Below are positions 1 through 12,569 of a stretch of DNA of 64,000 nt, one piece after another. Every line of letters starts with the position of its first letter. The stretch's first letter is position 1. Where the stretch lies: positions 472,562,001-472,626,000 of the forward strand of contig CM028136.1 in NCBI GenBank assembly GCA_016271365.2, given 5' to 3'. The translations under genes were made by a program, and so were the position numbers. The notes under the pieces were generated by a model. The model saw nothing but the letters and a program-made list of their open reading frames with translations, was not told the DNA's origin and ran no database searches. This DNA is from Neoceratodus forsteri (lineage: Eukaryota; Chordata; Ceratodontiformes; Ceratodontidae).

Positions 1-59
1 CTATGGGTTGTATAATGGAGGTGTGGAAGATTACGTCAACAGTCTGGGCGTAATGATGT

Positions 60-236
60 TTTGTTGAGAATTGTAGTATAAATAAGACTTAAGCAATAAG
101 GCATGACAGGGTGTTGATTGAACTAAGTTTACCCCACAGTCAGGGATGTTGTAAGGCACAAGGTGAAGGTGGGGGCATTGTAAGGCACAAGGCAAAGGTG
201 GGGGCATTGTAAGGCACAAGGTGAAGCCCAGTGCTT
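60..236. repeat. 29-bp tandem repeat within a MITE-like relic
   Basis: Three copies (the last partial) of a 29-bp unit beginning GTAAGGCACAAGG start at 151, 180 and 209. Just upstream, near 90-110, is TTAAGCAATAAGGCATGACA, which recurs at about 44665 (TTAAGCAATAAGGCACAATA), again followed by a GAAGCACAAGATGAAGCC-like stretch. The two sites are therefore probably relics of the same dispersed element. No coding potential was recognised. Confidence 0.6.
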
Positions 237-400
237 TCAGCCCTTGACCGTGTGGTAAACCTACAATGCCCCTGACCATGGGGTAAATCTAGTACAGCCA
301 ACGTCCCTGAAGTGCCTTGTTACTTATATAAAATGGGCCTATGGGCAACTTTTGAAACACAAACACACTGTAAATGTTTTCAAAGCCACAAAAAATATGT

Positions 401-790
401 ATTGAATGTTGTTGACTGGGTAAGCCCACTGAGTCTAGAAATCCCTTTTTCAGGGGTTATGGATGGGGGGATACTGATGGTAACCACCTGAAACTGAACC
501 AGATTAAGTTGACGGTGGTATTTTCAGTGAATGTGGGAAATTTGGCCAGGACGCTGGGGGATTCAAGAAGTGCCATGGGATCTTTAATGTCTACCAGAAC
601 AGGCAGACAGGACATTGTTTTTATGTTTCATCTGAAAGACAGCACCTCAGGAGTGCAGCATCCCCCTCATGAACCACTACAATGGCAGTACTGAGATTTA
701 CCCCAAGTTCCTGGTGTGGGGCTAGAAACTGCAACCTTCAATCTTCTGGCTTCAAAGGCAATGTGCAACCTGCTGAGCTACTGATACTGC
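401..790 (-). repeat. tRNA-derived SINE, antisense
   Basis: Read on the minus strand, the element starts near 790 with a tRNA-like head. An A-box-like stretch, TAGCTCAGCAGG, is followed by a B-box-like stretch, GGTTGCAGTTTCTAGCC. The body contains the CCATGGGATCTTTAATGTC and GGCAGACAGGAC blocks, and the tail carries TTGACTGGGTAAGCCCACTG. The same tail occurs at 5725-5800, and a body fragment occurs at 25060-25140, so it is a dispersed family. RNA polymerase III-type promoter boxes are degenerate, so activity is unlikely. Confidence 0.6.
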
Positions 791-1031
791 TAGATAATAA
801 AATGTTGCTAAATAATGTAAAATAGTCCTCTACAGATGTTTTTCACCTATCAGTCATCTGTCTTTATTTACATTCAGCGCATTGTGAGATTGTTTTACCA
901 TGGTATGACAGAATTCAAGGCTCTGCATTATTCTAGTAGTAGAATGCTCCCACCCTCACACACACACGGCATTTTACAACTTACATCAGTCCTTGGATTA
1001 GCTCCCAGTCCTGTAAGAACAATAATTAGGT

Positions 1032-2125
1032 TTCATGTCAGAAGGCACCTGGTCAGGGGCGGTCTGGCTGGGTCACAGGCCAGGGTACTAGTTAAAGAGG
1101 ACAGGCCACTTTCACCTGAGCTACCAGGTGCCTCAGGATCAGTCCTGGGGCCAGTTCTCTTCAATATTTTCATCAATGACATTGCAGATGGACTGGAGGG
1201 TAAGGTTTGTCTGTGTGCCATGACACCAAGATCTGCAACAGAGTAGATGATCCAGATGGGGTGGGTAGAATGAGAAGAGATCTGGACACACTGGCAAAAT
1301 GGTCAGAAGAGTGACAACTGGGGTTTAATGCAAAGAAGTGCAAGATCATGCACATAGGGGAAGAGAAACCCTGAAGTCACCCTACAGATTGGGAGGAGTT
1401 GCTGGCAATCACAAGGAAGAAAGAGACTTGGGCATCATCATCACAGATGACCTGAAATCATCCAAACAACCACTAAAGCAGTAGGTATGTCTAGAGGATG
1501 TTGGGTGTATTAGCAGTAGTCGTAAGCAGGATGTAATAATCCGTCTTTACAAGACACTGGTTAGGCCCCATCTGGAGTACTCGTGGCAATACTGGAGGCC
1601 GACCTGCACAAGGACATTAACAAAATGGAGGCAGTCCAGAGACAGGCAAGCAAACTGGTACAGGGATTGCATCAGCAAACATATGAGGACAGATTAACAG
1701 AGCTCAATATGTATACCCTAGACCTAAGGAGGGAGAGAGGTGATATGATCAAAACATTCACACATCTTAAGGGCATTAACAAGGTGAAAGAGTCTAACAT
1801 GTTTCAGTGTAAGAAAAATAGCAGGACAAGAAGAGACAGTATGAGATTAGAGGGAGGCCGATTAAGGGGGAATGTGAGGAAGTTCTTTTTCACAGAAAGG
1901 GTGGTGGATGCATGGAATGGCCTACCTCAGGAAGTGGTAGATATGAAAACAGTGCAGGTCTTCAAACAGGCATGGGATAGGCATGAGGGAGCAATACAGA
2001 TGAGTATGAATAGATAGGCCATTGACAGAGTACAGGCCTATGGCACATTCATAAGGAAGAAAAAATGGGCAAACTGGATGGGCCTTGAGGTCCTTATCTG
2101 CCATCAACTTCTATGTTTCTATCTG
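1032..2125 (+). pseudogene. CR1 LINE, RT C-terminal part and 3' end
   Basis: Decayed 3' portion of a CR1-clade non-LTR retrotransposon. Near 1130-1200 the frame reads SVLGPVLFNIFINDIADGL, matching the RT block before the catalytic motif, but the YADD site itself is broken by frameshifts around 1210-1250. From 1583 a clean frame of 144 codons covers the region after RT, with MEAVQRQASKLVQGLHQQTY and ERGDMIKTFTHLKGINKV, a hallmark of CR1 ends. It stops at 2017, and a short 3'UTR runs to about 2125. It is 5'-truncated, as usual for CR1, and cannot be functional. A close relative lies on the minus strand at 33243-33965. Confidence 0.85.
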
Positions 2126-3960
2126 CTGACCCAATAGACTTTCCCACTGGCTGAACTATTGGTACTTACTGAAAAGTTAACTTCTTCAGTAAGTCAGCAG
2201 GTCTAGTTAATCGACAATGCTACATCTCAAAATAAAATCTTCTAGCATTTGACTTATGGGCTGTTGTCGGTTTTGACCCCAGCTGTACAATGTGAGACAC
2301 AGGATTTAAACCAACATGACATGAGACCAAAAATAGTAATAATGATCCAGGAGGACAGACAGGTCTTAAAAACATCAGTGACTGAAGTCATTCACTGACC
2401 TCGCTTACTCAGTCACTCGCACTGTCGTGTCATCTACTATGAGTCACAGTTAAACAGAATCACTCACAGTCACTGATCAGAGACATATTTACAAGTGTCA
2501 AAGTGTTTAACAACACAGCACTGCTTCTGGCTGCCATGGAGGGTAGCAGAATTTAATTTGAATAACATACTCATAGCACCAGAGATTCATATAATAAAAT
2601 AAATTACCAAATCTCTTACTTGATTTCAGATCACGGCACATTTTTCGATGACGACCCAACATCGATGTAATGATGTTACCAACTTGCTGACCTGTTGAAT
2701 GGTACCAATGACAATGACCAAAAGAAAACCAAGGGCAATAGGCAACTAATCATGCCAAAAAAATTTGTAATTTGCAGCTGAGCAATGGAACCCACGGTAT
2801 GGCCCACCCGCCCTCTCCGTAGTCCACTTGTCCAGTCCAGGAAGGGTCTCCACTCCTCTGAGACTGCTTCTCCATGGCACCAACTGGGAGAAATGGTGCT
2901 TGGCACCAATCAAAACAGCCTCATCACAGCCATGGCGGTGAGCACTGTGCAGCTAGCCTTGTGATACTGCTTCAGCTGATATTTTTGGCTGCCTTGTGGC
3001 GGGCTGGGAATGAGGAAGTAAGAGCAAAATGAAAGTATGTTGTGGTGCGGCAGTGCTGTCAATGGCTCGTGCGGTGGTGGGTCATTTGATCAATAATTTG
3101 AAAATGTTTTATGACTCCAGACAGTCCAGCAACAGACCCTACCCCCGGAAAAAACTTAACTCAGTGACTGATGTTGGTGGTAGAGAGAAGAAAAATATAA
3201 AAAAAAAAAAAAGCCAGGCAACACAGGTCATACACTAACAGGCCAGGATTCAATTAGCATCCTAGGCATCCTTGGCCAGTCTGCCCCTGACCCTACTCCA
3301 CTTGCTGTCTCAGCACTCATGTTTTTGCCAGTTAACTCTGTATCTGTGATCTTTGTGAGCATTTCTTTGATTCAGTTTGAAAGGTTGTGGTTGTGATATT
3401 ATACGATTTGTAATGTCAGTCACTGTAGAGGATTTGCAGTTAATCATTTCTCGTAAAAGTGTTTTTGTATTGTTTACTGACCTATTAATGCTATTCTACT
3501 GACCTATTAATGCTGTTCAAGAAGTGGGAGAATTTAATGAGTTAGTTCCGCCCCTTAGGGCCTTTCTTTCTTTAGATGTTTTATTAATTTGCTGCTGCAA
3601 CAAAAGGGGTACATGTTCTGTTGTTAAATTAGTTACCTGGTGTGATAGTATATCCCTTCTAGTTTTTTTCTCTCACTATGGTAACAGCTGTGGAGCCCTG
3701 CCATGTGGCTACATTTCTATGTTACATGGATTTTTTTTTCTTTTCTTTTTTTTCTTCGTTCTTTATGCAGGGTCTCTGGGTGGTAAAATGTTGCCATAAC
3801 AGTAGATGATTAATACTGTCTGTTAGTCACATGAAGTGCTTAAACTGAAAGCATATTATGATGTCTTTGCTAGGTTGGGCAATTTAATGATTTGCCATTT
3901 TGCTTTAGGTTCTCAGTATATGTTTAATGTTTAAAATGTTTGCTATCTTGTTATCTAAAG
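2126..3960. other. No recognised gene; A- and T-rich tracts
   Basis: I see no supported gene. An A-tract at about 3199-3212 and T-rich runs at about 3729-3763 may be retroposon tails, but no body could be assigned. Around 2385-2490 the motif CAGTCACTG/CAGTGACTG recurs several times on both strands. Confidence 0.5.
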
Positions 3961-4950
3961 TGTATAGTACAAAAGTTCAATAAAATGTTTAAATACAAAA
4001 AAAAAAGAGTTAGAACAAATAGTCAAAAGAAGTTCCATATGTAAGGCAGGGGATTTGCCAGGGCAACAGTAGATCCCAGCAATAAAGATGGGAACAGACA
4101 AAGGAAGGGAGAGGCTAAGAAGCAGTTGCTCATAGGTGGAGGGGGAAGAAATAGCAAAAGCAGTCACAAATTTTATTCCAGTGGAAATATAAATTGCAAC
4201 ACCACTGCCACTCTTTGAGCAATCTTGTCTAGCTATACTATAGCCAGATATAGTTACATCAGAATCCTAAACCTTGGAGGACAGCCAAGATTCAGCTATA
4301 ACTAGAATATCCAACCTTATATTAAGCAAGATAGGCTGTAGGAGGTCAATTTTTGGGAAAAGGCTACAGATGCTTTAATATGCAACTTTCAAACCTTTGG
4401 GAAGTTGTAAGGATGAAGTAGTGATGGGGTCAGAATTAAGTTTGCTGTCACCTGCCAGCAGAAGTAAAAAGGTGAAAAAGAGTTTAGAATAACTAGGATG
4501 ATGATTGGAGGAGCGAGGTGCAGGAGAGAAGAAGAGGAGTGAGAACAGGGGGAGAGAAGATACAAAAAAGCACCAGAGAGATTCAAGGTGTAGCCAAGGA
4601 ACAGGGAGAATTAGACACCAAGGATGCCAAGGAAAATGGAGGAGAGTAGGAAGAGGGTGAGTTAGGGAAAGAGGAGGGGGAACAGCTGAAAAAGGAACAA
4701 GAGGAGAGAGCAGGAGGTTATAGAAAAGGGATATAGGGAGAGAAGAGAGAGAGAAACACCATAGAAGTTAACAGCAAAGCACAGAAAAACAATAGAGCAG
4801 TAGTGTGAAAGCTCAGAAATAGCAAAAATGTAAAAGTTAAAAGAGAGACAGAAAACAAAACTTTAAAGGACAATAGTAGAACAAAAAATAATAGGGATCA
4901 CTGTAAGGGTAAAGTAGCTAAATTAAATACTTGGGTACTAAATCAAGCTA
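3961..4950 (-). pseudogene. APE-type LINE fragment, endonuclease N-terminal part
   Basis: The minus-strand translation from about 4370 down to 3960 reads FPKIDLLQPILLNIRLDILV, then AESWLSSKV, a stop, DSDVTISGYSIARQDCSKSG and GVAIYISTGIKFVTAF. This is the first half of an apurinic/apyrimidinic-type (APE) LINE endonuclease, with the conserved E-[ST]-W-L and G-x-A-[IL]-Y-I blocks. At least one in-frame stop is present. Sequence up to about 4950 is pyrimidine-rich on this strand and may be its upstream portion. No RT follows downstream. The clade (L2/CR1-like) is uncertain. Confidence 0.65.
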
Positions 4951-5700
4951 TAACTAACTATAAAATAAAATAGGTAAAACTACAAGCTGTTAGCAGTAAA
5001 TGACTTTAGGAACCAAAAACAAAATGAAACTAGCTAAGAAATAAATTAAAAGAAGGTAATTATAACAAGTTATACCTACTAACACAAAATGAAGAACTAA
5101 CTAAACAGGTAAGAGCAAGTAAGATAACAGACTAAGGCCTTGGTATTGTTTCAAGATAAATGAACTAACAAATACAGCAGATAAATTTGTGTTACATACA
5201 TGGTACAATACATAGTACCCTAAACAATCCCTTAGCTGCAGGTACTAGATACATCTAAACACAGCATGTAGACGAAACACTATACTTGTAGAAACAATAT
5301 AAACTGTTCTGTCCACATTGCTGTTGTTAAACCTGGTCTCCCAGCGATCATTTCAGATAGAATTCTGGGCCAGTTTTTTTTTTTTGTGCATACCAGAATT
5401 CATTGAAAGTATCTCAAGAGGTTTGCAGCTGTCACTGTGAACTCACTGTAAGCTGTGAATAACATAGGAGGATGCCTCTGGTGATGTGCTGATAGCTGTT
5501 ACATTTCAATCAATTTTTGTTTTAAAAGAAGACTTTAAGACAGACTTTGGCACATCTGTCTAGGCACAATACAGAACTATGCCACCACACCCAGCCCAAA
5601 ATTGAACAAAAGGATAATTGATTTTATTATTACAGTACTATGTTATAAATAAATAGTATCCCTCTCTGTAGTGCATCTAAACTCAAGTACAGTAGCTGAA
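4951..5700. other. AT-rich spacer, nothing recognised
   Basis: An A-rich stretch (to about 5270) and a short T-tract near 5375. No gene, SINE head or inverted repeat could be supported. Confidence 0.5.
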
Positions 5701-5704
5701 ATGT

Positions 5705-5800
5705 AAATTTATTTTTATTTATTTATTGAATTTTGTTGACTGGGTAAGCCCACTGGACCTCATGGAGTCTCTTTTTCAGGGCGACCCAGGGTTAGTTTGC
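5705..5800 (-). repeat. SINE/LINE 3' tail fragment
   Basis: (TTTA)n-type tract followed by GACTGGGTAAGCCCACTGGA, the same tail seen in the antisense SINE at 401-790. Only the 3' part of the repeat is present. Confidence 0.5.
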
Positions 5801-6009
5801 AAAGAATACAACACAGTTTGATAACCAGTGTAACAACAGTTTGGTGAAATACAGAGTGAAATGCATATGAGACTATGTTACAGTTGTCAGGCTAATAGTA
5901 CAGAGAACTCAAACAGCTAAACAAGAAAACGTCTTAAAGATTGTTAAAAAAAGATCAATCTCTGAGATATGTAACATCGACAATGTGATAGTTGTGAATC
6001 ATTAACATA

Positions 6010-6735
6010 TCAAGGACTTCCATGACTAGTAGTAGGGATGATTGGGCAAAGGCCAACAGGATGCTTGGATGCATTGCTAGGGGGCTCACCTCCAGAACGA
6101 GGGAAGTGATACTCCCACTGTATAACTGCTTGGTGAGGCCACACCTCAAATACTGCATGCAGTTTTGGAGGCCACATTTAAAGAGGGACATTGAACTCCT
6201 GGAGAACGTCCAGAGGAGGACAAACAAAATGATTTGGGGTTTGGGGGATAGGACCTATGAGGAGAGGCTCGAAAAGCTAAATATGTACACATTGGAAGAG
6301 AGAAGGGACTGGGGCAACATGATAGAGGTCTTCAGGTATATGAAGGGGGTAAATGGGGAGAAGCAGTCAGGGTACTCTGAAGGAAGGAGGGGGGCAACTA
6401 GAGGGTATGGGTGGAAGCTGGAGGGGGGGAGATGCAGAGGAGAAAGGAGGAGGTGATACTTCACTGAGAGGGTGGTGGAGCCATGGAATGCACTGTCCAG
6501 GGGGCTGGTGGAGGCAGAAACGGTGGAGGGGTTCAAGAGGGGGAGGAACAGGTACAGGGGAAGGGTTCTGGAAGCAAAAATCAGTACAGTGAGAATAGCC
6601 GGGACTAGGAAGGGAGAAGCCAGAGAGGGAGAGGGGGGCAGCAAGGTCAGCTCCCAGGGTGGGGGCTGACCAAACGAGCAGACACGAAAGACCGTTAGGC
6701 CTATTCTGCTGCCATTTTAGTATGTTAGAATATTA
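6010..6735 (+). pseudogene. CR1 LINE 3' end (second subfamily)
   Basis: The frame from 6022 reads RMLGCIARGLTSRTREVILP, LVRPHLKYCMQFWRPHLKRD and ERRDWGNMIEVFRYMKGVNG, the standard C-terminal end of CR1 ORF2 downstream of the RT core. The gene breaks into overlapping frames after 6456. A conserved 3'UTR follows at about 6598-6730, with GGGACTAGGAAGGGAGAAGC and GCAGACACGAAAG. A similar 3'UTR copy lies at 45545-45680. It is a distinct CR1 subfamily from those at 1032 and 33243, is strongly 5'-truncated, and is non-functional. Confidence 0.85.
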
Positions 6736-6829
6736 AGAGGAAGGCTATCAACAGTAACATTTGCAAGTGCTTCGCTGTAGTAGGAGTTTCTTTAGATCCT
6801 TCTTAAAGCTGCTAAGGGAGGCATTATAA

Positions 6830-7826
6830 CCACTACATTCATTCTAACAGCTGTCCCACCACCACACATGAAACCTCCTTCCCTACCATGAAACTAATCA
6901 ATCTTCTCATACTTGCAGCTAAAAAGGCTATAACCCATCTGTGATGGACAGAAAGAGTTCCGACCCTTGAAGCATGGAGAGCACTCACCCTAGAGATATA
7001 GACTCTGGAGAGAATATTGGCACATGCCAGTAACCATATCTCCTCCTTCGACAATTAATGGAGAAGGAGGGTCATATACTAACTAGACCATTATTCAAAT
7101 TTTGTGCCATAAGGTGGGTCGTATCCCCTCCCCTCCTCCCCCTCCTCTTTCATTCGAGGTTCACTCTGTCTTTTCTTTCCCATTATTCATAGCGGAGCCT
7201 CTGGGAGGACCTCCCTTAGGGAATTCTGATAACATCAGTTCCTGATAGGCCTCTCCTAGGGGATGGGAATCTCCCCAGGGGACCTATGCTCTGTCTGTGC
7301 TCTCTTCCCCTCCTCTCCTGTGATTCTTTTTTTTTTTCCCCCAACCTCCCTTTTTCCTTTCCTAATACACTCACCATCCGATACTGGAGTCCTCCACCCA
7401 CCTGATTTAGATCATGGTCTAGCTTAGTTGCAGATAAAAACCACAAGGTGGACAGGTATCCACACATTGCATCTTCTTTATGTACAAGGTCAACCTAGAC
7501 CAACCATCTTTGAAATTGTTTTACTAAGCCCCACCTTGTAAGGAGGCAGACTAAGATTATCTACCAGATCGTCGGAACAATCCATCAAGAAAGACAGGGG
7601 TATCCAAGCCCCCTACACAACCCGAACTTCCCACAGGATCCTTCCAGGAAAATAGGTCATACTCTGGCCATGGCAACTTTATCTGTTTCTTGACTTTATT
7701 ACTCTTTAACAAATCATTGTATAAGTGATGTGGATATGTACCATAAATGTAATTGTACTTTTTTTAATATACCCAACTTAAAACTTTAATAAAAAAAACA
7801 ACTATTATAAAAAAAAAAAAAAAAAA
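6830..7826 (+). mobile_element. L1/Tx1-like LINE 3' end with poly(A)
   Basis: At 6888-7050 the plus strand reads KLINLLILAAKKAITHLW and TLEAWRALTLEIYTLERILA, matching the extreme C-terminus of L1-superfamily ORF2 proteins. A C/T-rich 3'UTR with a CCTCCCTTTTTCCTTTCC-like run follows, then an A-rich tail ending at about 7826 after a TTTAATAAAAAAAACAAC stretch. The long 3' A-tail and heavy 5' truncation are typical of an L1-type target-primed insertion. The target-site duplication could not be defined by eye. Confidence 0.65.
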
Positions 7827-8227
7827 GAACCAGTGACGAGGACTGCCAAATATCTGCTTTTCTTTCTTTTTTACTGGAGCAGCTCACACTGGCACAAATG
7901 ATCTACCCCTTCACCAGCAGGAACAAGAAACGGTGAAGGGAACAAAGTCCAACTGTTTATTTGTAACAAAAGGCTTGATGTCCCTTATACATTATCTCTT
8001 CATGGGCAGAAGCTGTAGCATGCAAAGGGATTGTCAAATGCTTCTTTTTTGTTTACAGGAGAAGCAGAGGTCTTTCACTGTCTGCTGCAGTAGTTAGAAC
8101 TGGTGAGGCAATGGCAAACAGCCATATATTTTTGAGGATAAACCAATGGCCTGAGTTCAGAGGGACAGCAAAACATTTATTTAAAGTGGCCAAGCTACAC
8201 AAGTCCAGTGTTCTAATCCCACACTGT
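7827..8227. other. Spacer, nothing recognised
   Basis: No gene or repeat supported between the L1 tail and the 52-bp minisatellite. Confidence 0.4.
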
Positions 8228-8760
8228 TCCATGCCATGCATTTCCTGTATCCAGTAGTAAGGTTCTCCCTCTCGGTACCATGCCAATCATTACCTTCTAT
8301 ACAGTGACATGCCCTCCCTCATCCCTGTCCCATGCCAAGCATTGCCTTGTGTCCAGTGGCACCTTCCCCCTTCAGCCTGTCTCAATGTTAAGCATTCCTT
8401 AGAATCAAGTGGTAACCCCTCCCTCACTCACTCTGTGCTAGTGTAAAGCATTCTCTGATGTCCAGTGGTACCTCTCCCTAATCCTGTCCTACTTTTAACA
8501 TTCCCAGGTTTCCAGTGGTACACCTCTCCATCACCCTATCCCAATGTAAAGTATTGTCTGATACCTTGTAGTGCTTCTTCTCTCACCCTATTCCTGTGTA
8601 AAGTATTCCAAGGTGTCCAGTTGCACCCTCTTCACTCTGTCCCAATTTGCAGCATTTGCTGGTGTCCAGTAATTTGTCTCTGCCTCACCATGCCCCAATT
8701 TTAAGCTTTTCCTGGTGTCTAGTAGTATCTCTCATGCCAAATGTAACAGTGCCTGGTGGC
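8228..8760. repeat. ~52-bp minisatellite, about ten diverged units
   Basis: Units contain AAGCATT-CC-TGGTGTCCAGTGGTACC and CTCCCTCACCCTGTCCCAATGT. The AAGCATT anchor recurs near 8337, 8390, 8446, 8497, 8549, 8601, 8650 and 8703, with spacings of 49-56 bp. Units have diverged by substitutions and 1-3-bp indels, so the array is old. There are no spacers, so it is not CRISPR-like. Confidence 0.85.
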
Positions 8761-10630
8761 CCATCCCCATTTCACTCTCCCTCCACCTTAGATTGTGATT
8801 GAAATTACCCTGCTCTCACTTCCATGGTCATCCACCATTTGACCTAAAATTGATCAAAACCACTGTTAATGTTAAACCCCAGTATACTGCTATTTGTATT
8901 CAGATGGCAGCGGGCTAAGGAGGTGAGAAGAGGTTGATGTTGGTTGCTATCTGGGGTTGGGAGGCAGTTAAAAAAAGATGTGGGGGGCTTTGCTTCCGGT
9001 ACCAGAGTTGAACTGGCAGGGCAGAGGGTGTGTGTGTGTGTGGGGGGTAGTGGATATCAGAGAAAAACTTTATTTTGTACTAAGTGCCAGGTGGCTCAAC
9101 TCTGACCTCCCTCACCAGTATGAGCTGGAACCAGCAAGAGGACATGTTAAGAACACCTTTTTATTATTCTATGGCAAGTGACCTGACTCCACACTCCTTT
9201 CACTGGCAAAAGATATTTCTGGCTAGGAAAAATCATAAAGACATTTTTTAAAGTGCAAGGCAGCCCACCACCACAACCACATTATTTTCACAGGCAGGAG
9301 CCAGGATATGTGAGGAGAACGCCCCCAGGATTTTGTTGTTGTTTTCTTAATGAAGGGTCAGGTAGCCTGACTCTACCCTTCACTTACCAGCAGAGGCCAG
9401 GACCATTGAGAGCAGCATGTTGAGCAGGGGCCTCTGGATCAGCAACATAGGAGCTCAGGTAGGTACGTTTTTTGTTTGGTTACTTACTGGTTAGACAGAA
9501 ATAGAACACAGCAGATGACTACCAAAAACACATGCTCTGACACTGCTGAATCTTGAACGGTTTTCTCAAACTGTGGTCTTAACAGTGGTTTTTGAAAATC
9601 ATTCAGCCAGGGAAGCAGTGGGGATGCAAACCATTACAAGCATGGTTTACCCGGTTTAGCTACTTAAACCAGTTTAGCAACGACAATGTGGACAAAGCCA
9701 AAGCCAAAGCATGCTTACAATCTGTCTGGCATACAGACTTGGGTTTATTAAAACAATACAGTACATAGCATGGACTGGTTCTCCAGGGGGTTCTATGTGA
9801 CACTGCCTTCATCTTTTCACTTCTCTGGCCAAAAATACAGTACAGTACAGTATGTGCACTTAAGCACTTAACATCTTTGCTGACGCACTCTATGAGAAAG
9901 CTTTCTGTTTCCAGAGAAACTGAGGCAATTGGTGGGAGTAAAGGACCAAATTATCCAATTCAGCTGTGGATCACAAATTGCTGCATAAAGCCTTTTATGA
10001 GTGGTAGGGCAGGTTTTCCACTGCATACATATTTGCATTCTGAATATATTTTGATTCAAACATCCAAGATTTGGAATGAACCTGCTAAATAGAAAGTTGA
10101 AAGTGCTTCTGGAGAAAGTTGGTGACAGTGATCTTTCACTTGACAATCTAACACCACAGTACATGTTCACATGCAAAGGCTACAACACAAACTTGAAAAG
10201 TTCCAGAAAACAGGTGATAAAACAGGTGAAATGTATTTAAATATCTGTCATCAAAGAAACAAAAATCATTGCAACATGCATACATCTAAGACAGACTAAT
10301 GTATGATTTAATGAAAACATATTGGTGCAATGTTTATTATGTGACTTCAAAAATATTGTACCTTAGTGCATATTAAGAACAGCAATTATTTTAACAAAAT
10401 CAACTGTTTTTGTTTTACTAGAAATGGTTACCAGCCACCCTCAGTTACTTGCTTATTCTTCCAGATAATCGAGGGTGCAGCACTGTAAATACAGTAGTTG
10501 TTGATTAGGCTTCATTAGTGTACATCTAGAAACAAACAAAATATGTTGCTTTGGGTTCATTTAATGTTAATTGGTTGTAAGTTACTAAACATGGCACTGT
10601 GTGAGGAAATTTTTTTAGATTTTAGAAGAT
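8761..10630. other. No recognised gene; short TG run
   Basis: Contains a short (TG)n run near 9028-9040 and otherwise unassigned sequence. Short open frames at 9868-10176 and 9877-10092 on opposite strands resemble no known family. Confidence 0.5.
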
Positions 10631-10639
10631 ATGCAACAA

Positions 10640-11040
10640 AAGGTGTCAGCATGGCTCAGTTGGCAGCACATTCTGTGCCAGAAGGTCATGAGTACTAGTC
10701 CCACACTGGGACTGGGTTTTACCATAAATGCTGGCACCCAAGTGCAGTAATACTGTACTGCTGGGTGTGTCATCCTTCCTTTGAGACATTAAATCAAGGT
10801 CCAGTCTGCCTGTTCTGACTGTTGCTCAGGTGGACATTAACGATCCTATGGCACTTTTTGAAAAGAGTAGGGACATTTTCCCTGGTGTGCTGGAAAAATT
10901 TCACTCTTTCACAAGAAAGTTTACCAACAGATTAATCTGGTTCAGTTTCAGTTGGTATACATCTGTATTCCCCCCACACACCGGTGAAGATGAAGACAGG
11001 CAATACTGTTTAGCCATCCATTCCCAGTCAATAAAATAAA
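10640..11040 (+). repeat. tRNA-derived SINE (V/HS-SINE-like body)
   Basis: The head has an A-box-like ATGGCTCAGTTGGCAGCAC and a B-box-like GGTCATGAGTACTAGTCCC. The body has ATTAAATCAAGGTCCAGTCT and ACGATCCTATGGCACTTTTT, blocks I associate with old tRNA-SINE/LINE tails of fishes and amphibians. The 3' end is AATAAAATAAACC followed by (TC)n and (TA)n. It is degenerate and probably immobile. Confidence 0.65.
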
Positions 11041-11189
11041 CCTCTCTCTCTCTCTTTATATATATATAACATATATATTATAGGGGGCACGGTCGCGCCC
11101 CTATATTTAGGGCTGAGTAGACACTATAATGTGAAACCTCAAATTTTGTGCGTTAATAACTTTGCAACCATTCAATAGATTTGCACAAA

Positions 11190-11235
<46 letters not shown>

Positions 11236-11236
11236 A
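11041..11236. repeat. (TC)n/(TA)n/(TG)n microsatellites flanking a GC hairpin
   Basis: A (TC)n run at 11043-11055 and (TA)n runs near 11057-11078 and 11193-11222, the last followed by (TG)n. Between the TA runs sits a GC-rich palindrome with arms TATAGGGG and CCCCTATA (about 11080-11107) and about 85 bp of unique-looking sequence. Confidence 0.8.
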
Positions 11237-11239
11237 TGT

Positions 11240-12565
11240 ATGTAGAGGAGTAGGGAGTTTAGTAGTCATTTTGATGAAAGCATGTACAAATGGCAAAATA
11301 ATTGTTTAAGAATTTATGCAAATCAGTACATGTTGCTGAAAACAATGTAACATTTATTGTGGAGCAATGGGGATGCATAATAGAACTCCCACAATTTCCT
11401 TCCAGTTTTTGTAAAAATTATCTGAATTTTGGGTAACTTTTCTGCATTTTCCCCAGTGACCCTCATGGAATCTGAACCTGGTTCTTTTTCAGCTCATGAA
11501 GGCACTTTATGACCTGCTGGCAAATAGTTATATTAACTTCCTCACTTGGAAAGTGGTCTTTCTAGTCAGCACTACCTCAGTTAGAAGGCTGTTTGAACTT
11601 CAGGCTCATTTTCACATGAAAAAGGGGGACTGAAGGACAAATATTACACACTTGCCAAAGGTAGTGTGTGAATGTCATACAAAACAGTCTATAACACTTC
11701 CTGTATGTTTACCAAGACCTTGCACAACTCCAGAAGAAGCAAATCTCCATAGGCTGGATATTAAGAGTGCTCTCAGGTACTATATGAGGTATGGAATCAC
11801 TCAGCCATGAAAGTAATCAGCTGTTTGCTACTTATATTGAGATTGCCAAGTCACCATGCAGCAAAAGAAAACTATTTCTCACTGGCTGGTGTCCTGAATT
11901 TCACATTGCTATTCATTACCTGGTAGCAAACCTTCCACTGGCTTCGGGCCCATTCTAGCAGGAGCACAGTTGTTTCTGTGGCAGTCTTCAGAAGTGTTTC
12001 CTTTCTTCAGAAAGTTGTAAGGCTGATACTTGGTCTTATAGCCACATCTTCACATTCAACGTTGATATACAGTGCAGTCGAATGAGGATACTACTGTAGG
12101 TTTGGTTATTCTGTATTTCAGAACCTGTTTCTTAAGTAATCCTAGTACTTATATTCTTGTGGCACACTGAGTCTTCTTAAAGTAATAAGCAGATTAAAAT
12201 ATGTATGTTGTTAGAAGGAAAAATTAACTACATTGTAGAGTAATTATAGTTCTCGTAACTGATTCTTCCATCTGGCCATCAAAACCCTCCTATCCTTCCC
12301 TCTTTAGATAAAGATAGGTTTTGCAATGTTGAACAGTGTATACTTTATTCTTTAAGCTTTTCAATCTTCTTGTTTAAACATTTCTTCTTTAAATGTAATA
12401 TATTTTTAAATTTTTCATTTGTGTTGTAGTGAATTTTGAGTCCTCTTTTGAATACTGAATTATGAAAATCTTACACAGGAACAATCAGTACTAAGAGCCC
12501 CACATCCAAGTGTGGGGTTGGTCTCAATTTGAACTTTTTGTGCAAAAACATATTTTTACTTGCTG
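11240..12565. other. Spacer, nothing recognised
   Basis: AT-rich sequence with no supported gene, SINE head or inverted repeat. Confidence 0.4.
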
Positions 12566-12569
12566 TTTA

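Noticed and set aside
2385..2490. CAGTCACTG-rich stretch as a binding-site cluster
   Set aside because: Short, irregular spacing, no symmetry strong enough to support a function.
6255..6644. 129-codon minus-strand frame
   Set aside because: Ser/Leu/Pro-rich shadow of the CR1 3' end and purine-rich 3'UTR.
8228..8760. CRISPR-like periodicity
   Set aside because: Direct minisatellite without unique spacers, in a eukaryotic context.
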